DNA of 64,000 nt from Levilactobacillus mulengensis (GCF_003946045.1 NZ_RHNW01000009.1:1-64000), one strand, 5' to 3'. Counted from the stretch's first letter, positions 17,795 to 29,229 are shown. The notes: generated by a model not told the origin, from the letters alone. Numbers and translations are program-made.

Positions 17795-18745
17795 ATGCAA
17801 GGTTGGCAATTTACGAAGACACATGAACCCCTGCAATTGGTTGAGGTCGCGGACCCCGTTGCGGCGGCTGGACAGGTTGTGATTGACATCAAGGCTTCTG
17901 GGTTGTGTCATACTGACGTGACCATCATTGATGACCCCGGGTGGATGGAATTGATTCAACCGCCAGTTATTTTAGGGCATGAATGTGCGGGCGTGATTGC
18001 ATCCGTCGGCACGGGGGTCACTAAATTTAAGCCAGGCGACCGGGTCGGGGTTTGCCCGATTGATCCGGACACCCAAGTCTCAATCGGTGGGGTCGTTGAC
18101 GGGGCCTACGCGAACAAACTTGTTGTCCCCCAGACCGAGTTGATTCCATTGCCCGACAACGTTTCCTTTATCGATGGTGCCGCAGCAACTGATGCTGGCA
18201 TGACGTCTCACCGGGCTATCTTTGGCGTTGGTGGTGCGAAGGCGGGGATGAAGGTTGGTATCGTCGGCATTGGCGGTATCGGGGACTTTGGTGCCCAGCT
18301 CGCAATTGCCGCTGGTTGCGATGTCTATGCCGCCGACCCGAAGCCAGCTGCTAAGAAAATGGCTGAGGCGATGGGCTGCAAGGGAATCTTCGACGACGTT
18401 AGTGAAATGAAAGATATCGCCCCGGACCTCATTGTGGACTTCGCTGGCTTTGACAGCACCACGAGCCACGCCCTATCCGTTGTCGCCCCTGGTGGCAAGG
18501 TTGTCGTGGTGGGGATGGGAATTCTCCATTCAACCATCAGTACTTGGGACCTAATTATGAAACGCGCTCAGGTCGTTGGCAGCATGGGTGGCGACAGCTC
18601 AGACATTGCGGTTTGCTACGACGCGCTGTCTAAGGGCCAGGTCAAGCCAACGCTATCGACCATCGACTTCAGTAAAATTGATGAGGGACTGGAAACGTTG
18701 CGTCAAGGTGGCGTGACCGGTCGGCTGATTGCCACGCAAGACTAG
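17795..18745 (+). CDS. Zinc-type alcohol dehydrogenase (MDR family)
   Basis: 316 residues with GGAAAGGATG upstream. Catalytic zinc ligands are in SGLCHTD (about residue 37) and GHECAG (about residue 60). The NAD(P) site is IVGIGGIGDFGAQLA near 150-164. The four-cysteine structural-zinc lobe of typical alcohol dehydrogenases is absent (VCPIDPDTQVSIGG instead), so this is a shortened medium-chain dehydrogenase. It should interconvert an alcohol and an aldehyde or ketone with NAD(P)H. The physiological substrate is unknown. Flanked by a repeat region and a terminator, it appears monocistronic. Confidence 0.85.
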   Translation: MQGWQFTKTHEPLQLVEVADPVAAAGQVVIDIKASGLCHTDVTIIDDPGWMELIQPPVILGHECAGVIASVGTGVTKFKPGDRVGVCPIDPDTQVSIGGVVDGAYANKLVVPQTELIPLPDNVSFIDGAAATDAGMTSHRAIFGVGGAKAGMKVGIVGIGGIGDFGAQLAIAAGCDVYAADPKPAAKKMAEAMGCKGIFDDVSEMKDIAPDLIVDFAGFDSTTSHALSVVAPGGKVVVVGMGILHSTISTWDLIMKRAQVVGSMGGDSSDIAVCYDALSKGQVKPTLSTIDFSKIDEGLETLRQGGVTGRLIATQD

Positions 18746-18760
18746 CTAATTTAAAATTTT

Positions 18761-18799
18761 AAATCATCATCGGCGGTTAAATGCTGGTGATGATTTTTA
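18761..18799 (+). terminator. Terminator after the alcohol dehydrogenase gene
   Basis: AAATCATCATCGGC / GCTGGTGATGATTT stem with T tail, 15 bases after the stop codon. Confidence 0.85.
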
Positions 18800-18949
18800 C
18801 GTTATCAGCACTTATTTAATGTGTAGGCCGGGACAAATAAGTCACGTAAGTCAGCCCAAATTGAGTCGTAACCGCCAACGCTTTCAGTATAAAAATCTTT
18901 GTGGAAGTTACCAGTTTACTTTACCCGAAAAAACCTCTAAAATAAGGAA

Positions 18950-19162
18950 ATAGAACTTGATAAAAGTAGGCCAACATTAGAGAAAAACCGCTCGTGCTGA
19001 AACGGTTTTACGGCCCAAATGGGTCAAGCAAGTTTCATTTAATCGATAATTAATTATCGCGGTGTCGCCGTTATTGACGAGAGTGGTGGTCCCAACGACC
19101 ACAAATTAGGTGGTACCGCGCACGAGCGTCCTATTGGCAATTGGCCAGTAGGGCGCTTTTTC
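18950..19162 (+). promoter_or_regulatory. Tryptophan T-box leader of trpS
   Basis: The T-box sequence AATTAGGTGGTACCGCG is at 19104-19120. It is followed by a terminator stem (19124-19158, AGCGTCCTATTGGC / GCCAGTAGGGCGCT) and a T run. The base of stem I pairs AACTTG (near 18955) with CAAGTT (19029-19034). A TGG specifier lies at 19020-19022, just upstream of the stem I 3' strand, matching tryptophan. Uncharged tRNA-Trp should favour the antiterminator and turn trpS on. The specifier position is my reading; the T-box itself is unmistakable. Confidence 0.92.
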
Positions 19163-19178
19163 AGAAAGGAAGAACAAA

Positions 19179-20198
19179 ATGAGTAAAAAACACGTGATTT
19201 TAACTGGAGACCGACCAACGGGTAAGCTACATATTGGGCATTACGTGGGGTCATTGAAGAACCGGGTCGCTTTGCAAAACACCGGTGATTACGATACCTA
19301 TATCATGATTGCGGACATGCAGGCCCTGACCGACAACGCCCGGGATCCCGAAAAAATTCGCCACAGCCTGTTACAAGTCGCTTTGGACTACCTGGCCGTG
19401 GGTATCGACCCTGCCAAGTCCACGATTTTGGTACAATCCCAGATTCCTGCCTTGAACGAGCTGACCATGGCTTACCTGAACCTGGTTTCCGTTTCTCGGT
19501 TGAACCGGAACCCAACCGTTAAGAGTGAAATTAAGCAAAAGGCCTTTGGCGAAAGTGTGCCGGCTGGCTTCTTCATCTACCCAGTCAGTCAAGCCGCTGA
19601 TATCACGGCGTTCAAGGCCGATACGGTCCCAGTTGGGGAAGACCAAGAACCGATGCTGGAACAAACGCGAGAAATTGTGCGGAGCTTCAACAATATCTAC
19701 CAACAAGAGATTCTGGTCGAACCCGAAGGCTACTTCCCACCGAAGGGCCAAGGCCGGATTCCCGGCTTGGATGGCAACGCCAAGATGAGTAAGTCCCTCG
19801 ACAACGCCATTTACCTGGGCGATAGTGCTGACACGATTCAAAAGAAGATCATGTCCATGTACACGGATCCAGAACACATTCACATCGAAGATCCTGGCCA
19901 TATCGAAGGCAACACCGTGTTCACCTACCTCGACATTTTTGCCGACGACCGGGAACACGTTGAAGAATTAAAGGCCCAATACCAACACGGTGGCCTGGGT
20001 GACGTGAAGATCAAGCGGTACTTGAACGAAGTCTTACAGGCTAAATTACAACCGATCCGCGAGCGCCGTGAAGCCTTCGCTGCCGATGAGGGCGCCGTTT
20101 ACGACATCCTCAAGCAGGGGAGCGAAAAAGCTAACCAAGTTGCCGCACAGACCTTACGTGAAGTTCGGCACGCGATTGGCATCGATTACTTCGGTTAG
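19179..20198 (+). CDS. trpS: Tryptophanyl-tRNA synthetase
   Basis: 339 residues, the usual length of bacterial TrpRS. AGAAAGGAAG precedes the ATG. The class I signatures are present: [11 protein letters not shown] near residue 15-25 and KMSKS ([11 protein letters not shown]) near residue 203. It charges tRNA-Trp with tryptophan in the cytoplasm. Expression is controlled by the T-box leader directly upstream. The ppx gene follows after 20 bases, so read-through into a ppx-mvaA unit is likely. Confidence 0.96.
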   Translation: MSKKHVILTGDRPTGKLHIGHYVGSLKNRVALQNTGDYDTYIMIADMQALTDNARDPEKIRHSLLQVALDYLAVGIDPAKSTILVQSQIPALNELTMAYLNLVSVSRLNRNPTVKSEIKQKAFGESVPAGFFIYPVSQAADITAFKADTVPVGEDQEPMLEQTREIVRSFNNIYQQEILVEPEGYFPPKGQGRIPGLDGNAKMSKSLDNAIYLGDSADTIQKKIMSMYTDPEHIHIEDPGHIEGNTVFTYLDIFADDREHVEELKAQYQHGGLGDVKIKRYLNEVLQAKLQPIRERREAFAADEGAVYDILKQGSEKANQVAAQTLREVRHAIGIDYFG

Positions 20199-20218
20199 AT
20201 TGAAACGGGGGATGAACA

Positions 20219-21139
20219 ATGCAAAACTTAGCCATTGTTGATTTGGGCTCTAACTCGGTCCGGATGGCCGTTAACGAACTGCATGACGACGGCACGTACC
20301 GCGAAGTCAACCGCATCAAGGCTGACAGCCGTTTGTCAGAGGGGATGGGTCCCGAAAAGATCCTCCAACCGAAGGCGATGGACCGCACGATTGCGGCGTT
20401 GAAGTCGTTCCGACCGTACTATGAGCAATTGCCCCATTTAATTGTTAGGGGAATTGCGACGGCGGCCGTGCGCCAAGCCCGTAACCGCGACGAATTTTTA
20501 AAACGCGTCGCAGCGGCCACGAACATTGAATTAGAAGTGTTGTCCGGGGACCAGGAAGCCTACTACGACTACCTGGGCGCGGTCAACCGGTTAAAAATTA
20601 AGGATTGCCTGTTGCTGGATACCGGTGGGGCCAGTTGTGAACTGGTTCACGTCAAGGATGGCCGCGATGCCAACCTGATCAGTGTGCCGTTTGGCGCCGT
20701 TAACTTGTCGGAGCAGTTCCGGCTCGATGACCGGGTCACGGCGGTAGACTTGTTTTCCGCGCAGGTTTTCCTTCGGGAACGCCTCCAGGATATTTGGTGG
20801 CTCAATGATGCCAAACACCTGCCACTGGTACTTTTAGGTGGTGCCAACCGGACACTGGCTCGGATGAACCGCCAGCAGCAAAAGATTTTGCACGTCGAAA
20901 ATATTCACGGCTATCGGCTCACCACAGGTCAAGTCATGAAGACGTTTGAACGATTACTGCGGGTACCTTTGCGGGAACGCAAGCGCATCTCTGGTCTGGA
21001 GACGGAGCGGGCTGATATTATTATCGGGGGGATGTTGCCCCTGGTCACGCTGCTCCAAATGCTGGATTCCGACCGGGTCATTTTCTCTGAAAGTGGCGTC
21101 CGGGAGGGTATCATCTCCGAGTACTTGAGTCAACGTTAG
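20219..21139 (+). CDS. ppx: Ppx/GppA family phosphatase
   Basis: 306 residues. ASKHA-fold phosphate loops are visible: VDLGSNSVRMAV at residues 6-17, RGIATAAVRQA near 78 and LLLDTGGASCELV near 131. The family includes exopolyphosphatase and guanosine pentaphosphatase, and short forms like this one usually lack the C-terminal HD domain. The choice between polyphosphate and (p)ppGpp as substrate cannot be made from sequence. It lies between trpS and mvaA (11 bases to the latter) and is probably co-transcribed. Confidence 0.85.
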   Translation: MQNLAIVDLGSNSVRMAVNELHDDGTYREVNRIKADSRLSEGMGPEKILQPKAMDRTIAALKSFRPYYEQLPHLIVRGIATAAVRQARNRDEFLKRVAAATNIELEVLSGDQEAYYDYLGAVNRLKIKDCLLLDTGGASCELVHVKDGRDANLISVPFGAVNLSEQFRLDDRVTAVDLFSAQVFLRERLQDIWWLNDAKHLPLVLLGGANRTLARMNRQQQKILHVENIHGYRLTTGQVMKTFERLLRVPLRERKRISGLETERADIIIGGMLPLVTLLQMLDSDRVIFSESGVREGIISEYLSQR

Positions 21140-21150
21140 GAGGGACATCA

Positions 21151-22413
21151 ATGAGCCAACCACCATTTTACCGGCTACCCTATGAGGCACGTCGGGACCA
21201 AATTGCCAGCCAAAGCCATTTGACGGTCGATCAGTTAGTTGAGCTGACCGCCCACCGGCAGGCGACCGACGAGAGTTTAATTGAAAATTATCTCACGACG
21301 TACGGTCTACCCGAGGGCGTCGCCGTGAATCTGACCGTCGATGGCCGACCGGTGACGGTGCCGATGGTGACCGAGGAACCCTCAGTCATCGCGGCAGCTA
21401 GCAATGGTGGCCGACTATTGGCCAGTCCAACGGGGATTGAGACTCAGGTTACCCAGCGAGAATTGATGGGGCAAATCGTTTTCAGTCACGTCATTGATCC
21501 CGGTGATTTAGTTAAGTGGTTGACGGCTAACCGCAAGCGACTCCTTAACGTGGCCGATGCGGCGCACCCCAGCTTGATTACCCACGGGGGTGGCGCCAGC
21601 AGTCTACGGATTCGCCAGCTGCCACCCGACTGGGTCTTGCTGGACGTCTTCATTGATGTTGGCGAGGCCATGGGTGCCAATTTGGTCAATACCATGACGG
21701 AAGCCGTGGCGGCGGACATCAAGGCGCACCGCGACGAGGATATTCTAATGAGTATTCTCAGTAATTACGCGACGCACAGCCTAGTGACCGCGACCTGTGA
21801 AGTGCCGGTTAATCAGGTGAAAACGCCCACGATTGCCGGGGCCGCGGTGGCCCAGCGGATCGTCGAGGCCAGTGAACTGGCTCAGGTCGATCCGTACCGC
21901 GCCGTGACCCACAACAAGGGCATTATGAATGGCATCGATGCCGTCGTCCTGGCGATGGGCAACGACTGGCGGGCCGTCGAGAGCGGCGTGCACGCCTACG
22001 CTAGCCGCAATGGCCAGTATCAGGGGCTCAGCCAGTGGTCAATCGTTGATGGTAAATTACGCGGCGAGTTGACGCTTCCCCTGGCCTTGGGCTTTGTGGG
22101 CGGCGCCACACGGGTACTACCACTGGTTAAGGTGAATCAACAGATCGCCCACGTGACGAGTGCCCGGGAACTGATGGGCATCACCGCGGCGGTCGGACTC
22201 GCCCAGAACGTGGCGGCCTTGCGCGCACTGGTGACCGACGGCATTCAACGCGGCCACATGTCCCTGCAACGCAAGTCGTTGGCCTTATCCGTCGGGGCGA
22301 CCCCCACGGAGCTGCCTGCAGTGATGCAACGCTTAGCGACCATCACCCAGCCAACCATGGCGCAGGCCCAAGCGGCCCTAACCGCCGTCCGTCAAGCAAA
22401 TTTAAAGGAATAG
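21151..22413 (+). CDS. mvaA: Hydroxymethylglutaryl-CoA reductase, class II
   Basis: 420 residues, AGGAGG 6 bases before the ATG. Class II HMG-CoA reductase signatures: substrate-binding DVGEAMGANLVNTMTEA near residue 168, ALGFVGGATRVLPLVKVN near 310, and the C-terminal catalytic histidine in DGIQRGHMSLQ near 370. It converts HMG-CoA to mevalonate with NAD(P)H, the committed step of the mevalonate route to isoprenoids used by lactobacilli. The next gene begins immediately after the stop codon. Confidence 0.94.
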   Translation: MSQPPFYRLPYEARRDQIASQSHLTVDQLVELTAHRQATDESLIENYLTTYGLPEGVAVNLTVDGRPVTVPMVTEEPSVIAAASNGGRLLASPTGIETQVTQRELMGQIVFSHVIDPGDLVKWLTANRKRLLNVADAAHPSLITHGGGASSLRIRQLPPDWVLLDVFIDVGEAMGANLVNTMTEAVAADIKAHRDEDILMSILSNYATHSLVTATCEVPVNQVKTPTIAGAAVAQRIVEASELAQVDPYRAVTHNKGIMNGIDAVVLAMGNDWRAVESGVHAYASRNGQYQGLSQWSIVDGKLRGELTLPLALGFVGGATRVLPLVKVNQQIAHVTSARELMGITAAVGLAQNVAALRALVTDGIQRGHMSLQRKSLALSVGATPTELPAVMQRLATITQPTMAQAQAALTAVRQANLKE

Positions 22414-23394
22414 GTGAAAATAAACAGTATGCAAGCAAAAGATGTCAAATTAAATAAAGAGGTTCAAAGCCTGTTAGATCAAGTTAATGCCATCTACCCA
22501 GGCAAGGTTGAGGTCCAATTTATTGGGGAACTGCAAGCCGGTTTCGTGCGGCATGACCAGGCCCAACAGATGCAAATGGGCAAGGACATCGCCATTCAGG
22601 TGGCCGATTTGACCGCGCCAAACTACACGGCCTCTCACGAACTGCTCCATTTGTTAATGATTCTATCCGGGTTCCCCCAGGTCTTCTTCTCCTTGACGAC
22701 CGGCCAACCCCAACTCGACGAACAACTGATGATCATGGGCACCGAGCTGTATGATATCGTCAGCCACGAAGTCGTGGTCAGCGAACAACGCAAGCACCAT
22801 TTAATCGACGACCACATCAAGGATTTATACTTGAAAGGGGTCACGGCAACCATTAAGCCAGAGCCCAACCCAGTTGATGACGAAATGACGTTGCGGACGT
22901 TGACCTTGCTGGATGCTTTAGTCTTCTTCGGTACCGACGACCAAGACCTGATGGCCCAATTCACCAAGGATTATCCCATCAGTTTCGCTGCTGCTCAGAA
23001 GCTGTATAAAGTTATCACGGAAAAGCCAGTCGACTCACCATTTAGCCTGCGCCGGAACGTGGTCAAGCTGTTCAAGGCCTTCGATGCCCAACTGGAAGCC
23101 TGGAACCTGCCAGCTCTGCACAACACCGAGTTCACAACGTTAACCAGTGTCTTGTCCAAGCGGCAATTGAGCTTACAGGTCAAGCAGATTTTTGAGCTGT
23201 ACCATTCAGACATGCATGAGAAGACCACGCAACGCCGCGGCTACGTCGGCTTCAATCACGCCGACGAACAAAACGCGTTCGTGCTCCCAGCACCAGCGCC
23301 CAAGGATGATACGCCAGAGTACTTCACGAAGATTTACAGCATGACGGTCGAAGAACTCTTCAAGCAACTCAAGATGCCATACATCTTGCGGTAG
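22414..23394 (+). CDS. Cytoplasmic protein with HExxH motif (annotated IpaB/EvcA family in lactobacilli)
   Basis: 326 residues from the GTG at 22414, preceded by AAAGGAATAG and adjacent to the mvaA stop. An ATG five codons later is possible. No signal peptide or membrane segment. A metallopeptidase-like NYTASHELLHLLM motif (HELLH) lies near residue 75, with histidine-rich stretches after it (VSHEVVVSEQRKHHLIDDHIK). I recall such lactobacillar proteins being labelled IpaB/EvcA, a name without functional evidence in these bacteria. A zinc-dependent peptidase is possible but only the motif supports it. It is translationally coupled to mvaA by position. The last codons lie in the outer arm of a family 1 repeat. 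Confidence 0.6.
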   Translation: MKINSMQAKDVKLNKEVQSLLDQVNAIYPGKVEVQFIGELQAGFVRHDQAQQMQMGKDIAIQVADLTAPNYTASHELLHLLMILSGFPQVFFSLTTGQPQLDEQLMIMGTELYDIVSHEVVVSEQRKHHLIDDHIKDLYLKGVTATIKPEPNPVDDEMTLRTLTLLDALVFFGTDDQDLMAQFTKDYPISFAAAQKLYKVITEKPVDSPFSLRRNVVKLFKAFDAQLEAWNLPALHNTEFTTLTSVLSKRQLSLQVKQIFELYHSDMHEKTTQRRGYVGFNHADEQNAFVLPAPAPKDDTPEYFTKIYSMTVEELFKQLKMPYILR

Positions 23395-23404
23395 CGGCTA
23401 GGTT

Positions 23405-23590
23405 TCGCCTTACCGGGCGGGCAAAATGAGACCGGAACGCTGGGGCGGACGTCCCAAGCCTGAGAAGCGGTCTTGGGACTTACTTTGAGCCTCCAAGGGC
23501 GAGTCTCAAAGATACCAGTTCTCTAGGCGGCCTAGCCGCCAAGAGAACTCCCACGGCTGGGCTCATTTTGCCCGCCCTCACGGCTGACAC
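23405..23590 (+). repeat. Family 1 structured repeat, subtype A (copy 5)
   Basis: P1 GGGCGGGCAAAATGAG / CTCATTTTGCCCGCCC, P3 GTCCCAAG/CTTGGGAC, P4 CTTTGAG/CTCAAAG, P5 AGTTCTCT..GGCGG / CCGCC..AGAGAACT. P1, P3 and P5 differ in sequence from copies 1 and 3 but all still pair. It starts 10 bases after the stop codon. Beyond P1, CATACAT.TTGC..AGCG in the last codons pairs with CGCTAGCAACATGTATG downstream (23594-23610). 23395-24380 holds no gene. Confidence 0.82.
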
Positions 23591-23875
23591 TGGCGCTAGC
23601 AACATGTATGCCTATTCAGCTAGATTGCAGTATGACACTAGTTTTCATTGAGTTGGCAGGATGTATTTTGAACTTTACGAAAAGAATCCGCGACAATCAG
23701 CTGAAACCAGCATACAATGAGAGCGAAATCTGTTTACGATTCGATTGATTTTATGCAAGTGTTAGTCATTGTGGTATGAAGAATGTTGGTTGAAATCTGT
23801 ACACTGTGCCTGACATAAGTACAGATGTAATCAGACCAACGAACTGAAGTAACGTTAAGTTAGATGGACCATGTT

Positions 23876-24060
23876 AGTGACCAGAGGTGGGCCAAGGTGA
23901 TCAGCTGTGTCGATGGTCTTGGCTGGCGTTCTTTTCCAGCCTAGAGCATGGGACGACCTGAGAGACTGGTGATTTTCCAGGCTTTCAGGCGAGGTGGAGG
24001 ACCGCTCCTTAGGCCGGAACCGGGCCCCACAGCAGGATGGCTTAAGCACACCGCTGGAAA
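23876..24060 (-). repeat. Family 1 structured repeat, subtype B (copy 6)
   Basis: Minus-strand B copy: GTGACCAGAGGTGGGCC at the left end, CAGCTGTGTCGATGGTC, then GACCGC and CCCCACAGCAGG. The right end is eroded (CCGCTGGAAA in place of CCGCCGGGAACG). The outer helix is poorly kept, so this copy may be decaying. Confidence 0.7.
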
Positions 24061-24155
24061 CAACATAGCATAAAGTGAATCTTAGTTGGCTTTACGGCTG
24101 AATAGGGGGACCTTTGTACTTTAATGCTAGCTTAAAATGATAGGGCTAGTGTCAG

Positions 24156-24336
24156 CGACCAGAGGCGGGTCAAGTTGACCAGCTGTGTCGATGGCCTTAG
24201 CTGGGGTTCTTTCCCAGCTTAGCCCATGGGACGCCCTTTGAGACTTGGGTTTTAGGCTCAAAGGCGAGGCGGAAGACCGCTTTCCAGGCTGGAGCCGGGC
24301 CCCACAGCAGGGCTGCTTGAACCCGCCGCCGGGAGC
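24156..24336 (-). repeat. Family 1 structured repeat, subtype B (copy 7)
   Basis: Well-preserved minus-strand B copy. The outer helix GGCGGGT-CAAG pairs with CTTG-a-ACCCGCC. The apical AGCTGGG pairs with CCCAGCT and CTTTGAGACT with the AGGCTCAAAG side. It ends 45 bases before the sirtuin gene, so it may lie in that gene's 5' leader. Confidence 0.78.
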
Positions 24337-24380
24337 GAAAGTCGCACGTGTTTTAAGATATGGATTTGATTTAAGAAGGG

Positions 24381-25094
24381 ATGATGGGGATGGAAGCGAG
24401 CTTGCAAGCAACCTTTGATGACGCCAAACACATCGTGTTTCTAACTGGTGCGGGCGTCTCGACGCCGTCGGGGATTCCAGATTACCGGTCGAAAAATGGC
24501 CTGTATACGGGGCACCGCAACGCCGAGTATTACCTGAGTCACGCCTGCCTGGTACAGGAGCCAGAGGTCTTTTATGATTATGTGAAACAAAACCTGTACT
24601 ATCCAGACGCCAAACCCAACGTCATTCATGAAAAACAGGCGGCCCTGACCCAGCAGGACCGGGCGATGGTGATCACGCAAAATATTGATAACCTGTACAA
24701 CGTGGCGCACACCAAGCACTTGGTGGAGTTCCATGGCAACATGTACCAGGTTCACTGCCAAGTCTGTGGCGCGAAGGTCGATTGGCAAGACTACTTGCGC
24801 GACCCGCACCACGACGTTGATGGTGGCTGGTTGCGACCGGACGTCGTGCTTTACGACGAGGGCCTCAACGAACTCAATGTTCAGCGGTCGGTTGCCGCGA
24901 TGGGCCAGGCCGATTTGGTCGTAATTGTCGGGACCTCCATGCGGGTTTACCCGTTTGCCGGACTCTTAGACTACCGCAATCAACAGGCCAAGGTGGTCGT
25001 GGTCAACCAGGAGCGCTTGAATCTGGGCTTTGACTACACGATGGTTCAGGCGGACGCTACTGAGTTCTTCAACGAACTCCAAGTTCGGGGGTAA
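24381..25094 (+). CDS. Sir2 family NAD-dependent protein deacylase
   Basis: 237 residues; AAGAAGGG precedes clustered ATGs at 24381, 24384 and 24390, so the exact start is uncertain. Sirtuin core motifs: LTGAGVSTPSGIPDYRS near residue 21, TQNIDNLY near 95, catalytic HGN in VEFHGNMYQVHC near 115, and GTSMRVYPFAG near 188. The zinc ribbon normally has two CxxC pairs. Only CQVC is present, and the second pair is replaced by RDPHHDVDGGWLRPDVV. It should remove acyl groups from lysines using NAD+, though the incomplete zinc site may alter stability or specificity. Two short-spaced genes follow. Confidence 0.85.
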   Translation: MMGMEASLQATFDDAKHIVFLTGAGVSTPSGIPDYRSKNGLYTGHRNAEYYLSHACLVQEPEVFYDYVKQNLYYPDAKPNVIHEKQAALTQQDRAMVITQNIDNLYNVAHTKHLVEFHGNMYQVHCQVCGAKVDWQDYLRDPHHDVDGGWLRPDVVLYDEGLNELNVQRSVAAMGQADLVVIVGTSMRVYPFAGLLDYRNQQAKVVVVNQERLNLGFDYTMVQADATEFFNELQVRG

Positions 25095-25098
25095 GCCG

Positions 25099-25425
25099 AT
25101 GACGCATCAAGAAGTAATCCATCAACTACACGGGCTGGTGAGGCGTTTGCGTTGGTTAAACGTGCTCCAGCTGATTCCAGATACCCTGGTCATCTACGGG
25201 ATCCTCCAGCTGGCCTTTAGCGGGCAAATTGTCACGCTATTTGAAGCGAGTTTTTCTCGCAACCAGGCGGTCCTTGTGACGGTGCTCTTTGCGTTGATTG
25301 ACCTCTGTGTGACCGGGATTCGCTACAACGACCGGGTCGCTGGCAAGCGCCTGATCAGCCAACTGAGTGGTCGCCTGACTACCCCTGAAGCCGAATTGAT
25401 TAAGAAGTTTGAACGTTTTAAGTAA
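25099..25425 (+). CDS. Small membrane protein, unknown
   Basis: 108 residues. ATG at 25099 lies 4 bases after the sirtuin stop codon with GGGGG just upstream. Two hydrophobic segments (LIPDTLVIYGILQLAF and AVLVTVLFALIDLCVTGI) are flanked by basic N- and C-terminal parts (VRRLRWL, KKFERFK), predicting a two-pass membrane protein with cytoplasmic ends. No family recognised. Its position between the sirtuin and DUF72 genes suggests an operon. Confidence 0.6.
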   Translation: MTHQEVIHQLHGLVRRLRWLNVLQLIPDTLVIYGILQLAFSGQIVTLFEASFSRNQAVLVTVLFALIDLCVTGIRYNDRVAGKRLISQLSGRLTTPEAELIKKFERFK

Positions 25426-25438
25426 GGAGTGGTTTGGC

Positions 25439-26284
25439 ATGATTACCATTGGGTTGACCACCTGGACGGAGCATCCGGCGTTAATTGGCGGCGACACGCG
25501 GCCCGTAACGTTACCGGAGTATGCGGGGCATTTTCCTGTCGTTGAGCTGGATACGCCGTTCTACGGGATTCCTCGCCAGAGCACGATTGAGAAGTGGCAA
25601 GCGGCCGTGCCGGATGGTTTTCAATACATTTTGAAGGCCAATCAGGTCATGACCCGGCACGACCGGGATGAAACGTTACCCGAGACCGAGCGGAATCTGG
25701 CCTTTGACCAGTTTCGCACGGCAATTCAGCCACTGGTCACGAATCAGAAACTGTTGACGGTGCTCTTTCAGTTTCCACCGTTCTTTAACCGGACGACGGC
25801 GAACATCGAATACTTGCGGCAGGTCCGCGTGTTGATGGGGAACTTGCCCGTCGCCGTGGAGTTTCGCAGCCCCAGTTGGTTTGCGACGCCTGAGATGAGC
25901 GCAGACGTGTTGGCCTACCTGCAATCGTTGCGGTTCACCAACGTGACGACCGACGAGCCGCACAATCTAAATGATGGGATTCCCCTGGATGAGACCGTGA
26001 CGACGCCTAACTTGGCAATGGTTCGGCTCCACGGTCGCAACGCCGAGGGCTGGTTCAATCAGGGCCAGAATTGGCGGAAGACCCGCACCCTCTACCACTA
26101 TTCGGAAGAGGAGTTGCAGGACTTTGCGGCCATGGTCAAGCGCTTGGATCAGCAGGCTAAAAATGTCTGTGTGATTTTTAACAACAACGCGGGTCGTGAC
26201 GCCGCGCCAAATGCCCAGCGACTTCAAGAAATCTTGGACCTACACTGGCAAAATTTGGCGCCACAACAATTAGACCTATTTTAA
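25439..26284 (+). CDS. DUF72 family protein
   Basis: 281 residues from ATG 25439, with AAGGAG 10 bases upstream. It starts MITIGLTTWTEHPAL and continues VVELDTPFYGIPRQSTIEKW, EFRSPSW and MVRLHGRNAEGWF. These are DUF72 (YecE-like) signatures in a TIM-barrel-like fold related in shape to xylose isomerase-type enzymes. The reaction is unknown. It is the last gene of a sirtuin, membrane protein, DUF72 run and ends before a weak hairpin. Confidence 0.85.
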   Translation: MITIGLTTWTEHPALIGGDTRPVTLPEYAGHFPVVELDTPFYGIPRQSTIEKWQAAVPDGFQYILKANQVMTRHDRDETLPETERNLAFDQFRTAIQPLVTNQKLLTVLFQFPPFFNRTTANIEYLRQVRVLMGNLPVAVEFRSPSWFATPEMSADVLAYLQSLRFTNVTTDEPHNLNDGIPLDETVTTPNLAMVRLHGRNAEGWFNQGQNWRKTRTLYHYSEEELQDFAAMVKRLDQQAKNVCVIFNNNAGRDAAPNAQRLQEILDLHWQNLAPQQLDLF

Positions 26285-26297
26285 ATAAATGAAATGA

Positions 26298-26332
26298 GCA
26301 GGTACGCAACTGAGTGAATCGGTTGGGTACTT
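26298..26332 (+). terminator. Possible terminator after the DUF72 gene
   Basis: AGGTACGCAAC / GTTGGGTACTT stem with an interrupted T tail (TTTTGTCTTTTTT). Confidence 0.55.
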
Positions 26333-26454
26333 TTGTCTTTTTTCAGTGGCTAGTTTCACCACAAAATCCTGGGTTAGCGCTATGGCTAAACCGGGGTTTA
26401 TGCTATACTTGATTAGAATTTATCATGAATTTTAACCCGATAATAACGGAATAA

Positions 26455-28518
<2,064 letters not shown>

Positions 28519-28539
28519 GGGTTACCTTCTGCTGCGCCG

Positions 28540-28722
28540 CGCCTCCGGGCTGGTGAAAATGGGCCGTGGCGCTGTGGGCGCGCGTCTGAAGCCTGAGAAG
28601 CGGTCTTCAGACTTACTTTGAGCCTCTGAGAAACGAGTCTCAAAGATAGCAGTTGCCTAAGCGGTAAACCGCTAAGGCAACTCCCACGGCTGAGCCCATT
28701 TTCACCAGCCCTGCGGCTGACA
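28540..28722 (+). repeat. Family 1 structured repeat, subtype A (copy 8)
   Basis: Close relative of copy 1. P1 is identical, but P3 is GTCTGAAG/CTTCAGAC (GCCTGGAG/CTCCAGGC in copy 1) and P5 is AGTTGCCT/AGGCAACT (AGTTACCT/AGGTAACT), which are compensatory changes. Flanking ACGTCAG and CTA.GGGTTA across the metG stop codon pair with TAACCCGTAG and CTGACGT downstream (28728-28749). Confidence 0.82.
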
Positions 28723-28816
28723 TGGTGTTAACCCGTAGCTCACTGACGTAGGTGTTGGCAATGGCGGATGGTATTGTTAGCATGCCACACATAGCTTGTG
28801 GAGTGTTAGGTATTCC

Positions 28817-28951
28817 AGCCTGTGAAGTGGGCTTCCACCTCAACTTTGCGCCTGAAAAGCGGTCGCAAAGGTTGTCCCATGGGCTAAGCTGAGAAAATCG
28901 CTCAGCTAAGACCATCGACACAGCTGGTCACTTTGGCCCGCCTCTGGTCAC
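28817..28951 (+). repeat. Family 1 structured repeat, subtype B, truncated (copy 9)
   Basis: Plus-oriented B copy without its first ~50 bases. It contains GAAAAGCGGTCGCAAAG, TCCCATGGGCTAAGCTGAG with CTCAGCTAAGACCAT, CGACACAGCTGGTC and CCGCCTCTGGTCAC. It is sandwiched between two copies of the same subtype A 3' flank. Confidence 0.72.
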
Positions 28952-28962
28952 TAACATTGACT

Positions 28963-29045
28963 GCGTGGCCCATTTTCACCAGCCCTACGGCTGACATAGT
29001 GTTAACCCGTAGCTCACTGACATAGGTGTTGGCAATGGCTGATGG
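28963..29045 (+). repeat. Fragment of subtype A 3' end with duplicated flank (copy 10)
   Basis: GTGGCCCATTTTCACCAGCC repeats the P1 right arm of copy 8. The next ~60 bases repeat the flank at 28722-28781 with four or so changes. A segment was duplicated and a B copy now lies between. No gene lies in 28519-29229. Confidence 0.7.
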
Positions 29046-29229
29046 TATTGCCAGCTCAGCATAACTGCATATAGTCTGTGGGCTGGTGGCAGTAACACCG
29101 GTAGCCAGTAGGGGTAACACTTCACACAAACAAAATAAAACCATAACCAAAACGTGGGCGGCGGATCGATGAGACGCCGGCTGCGTTTTGTTCGTTTACT
29201 AAATCAAACTAAGGTAAAGGAGAATGACG

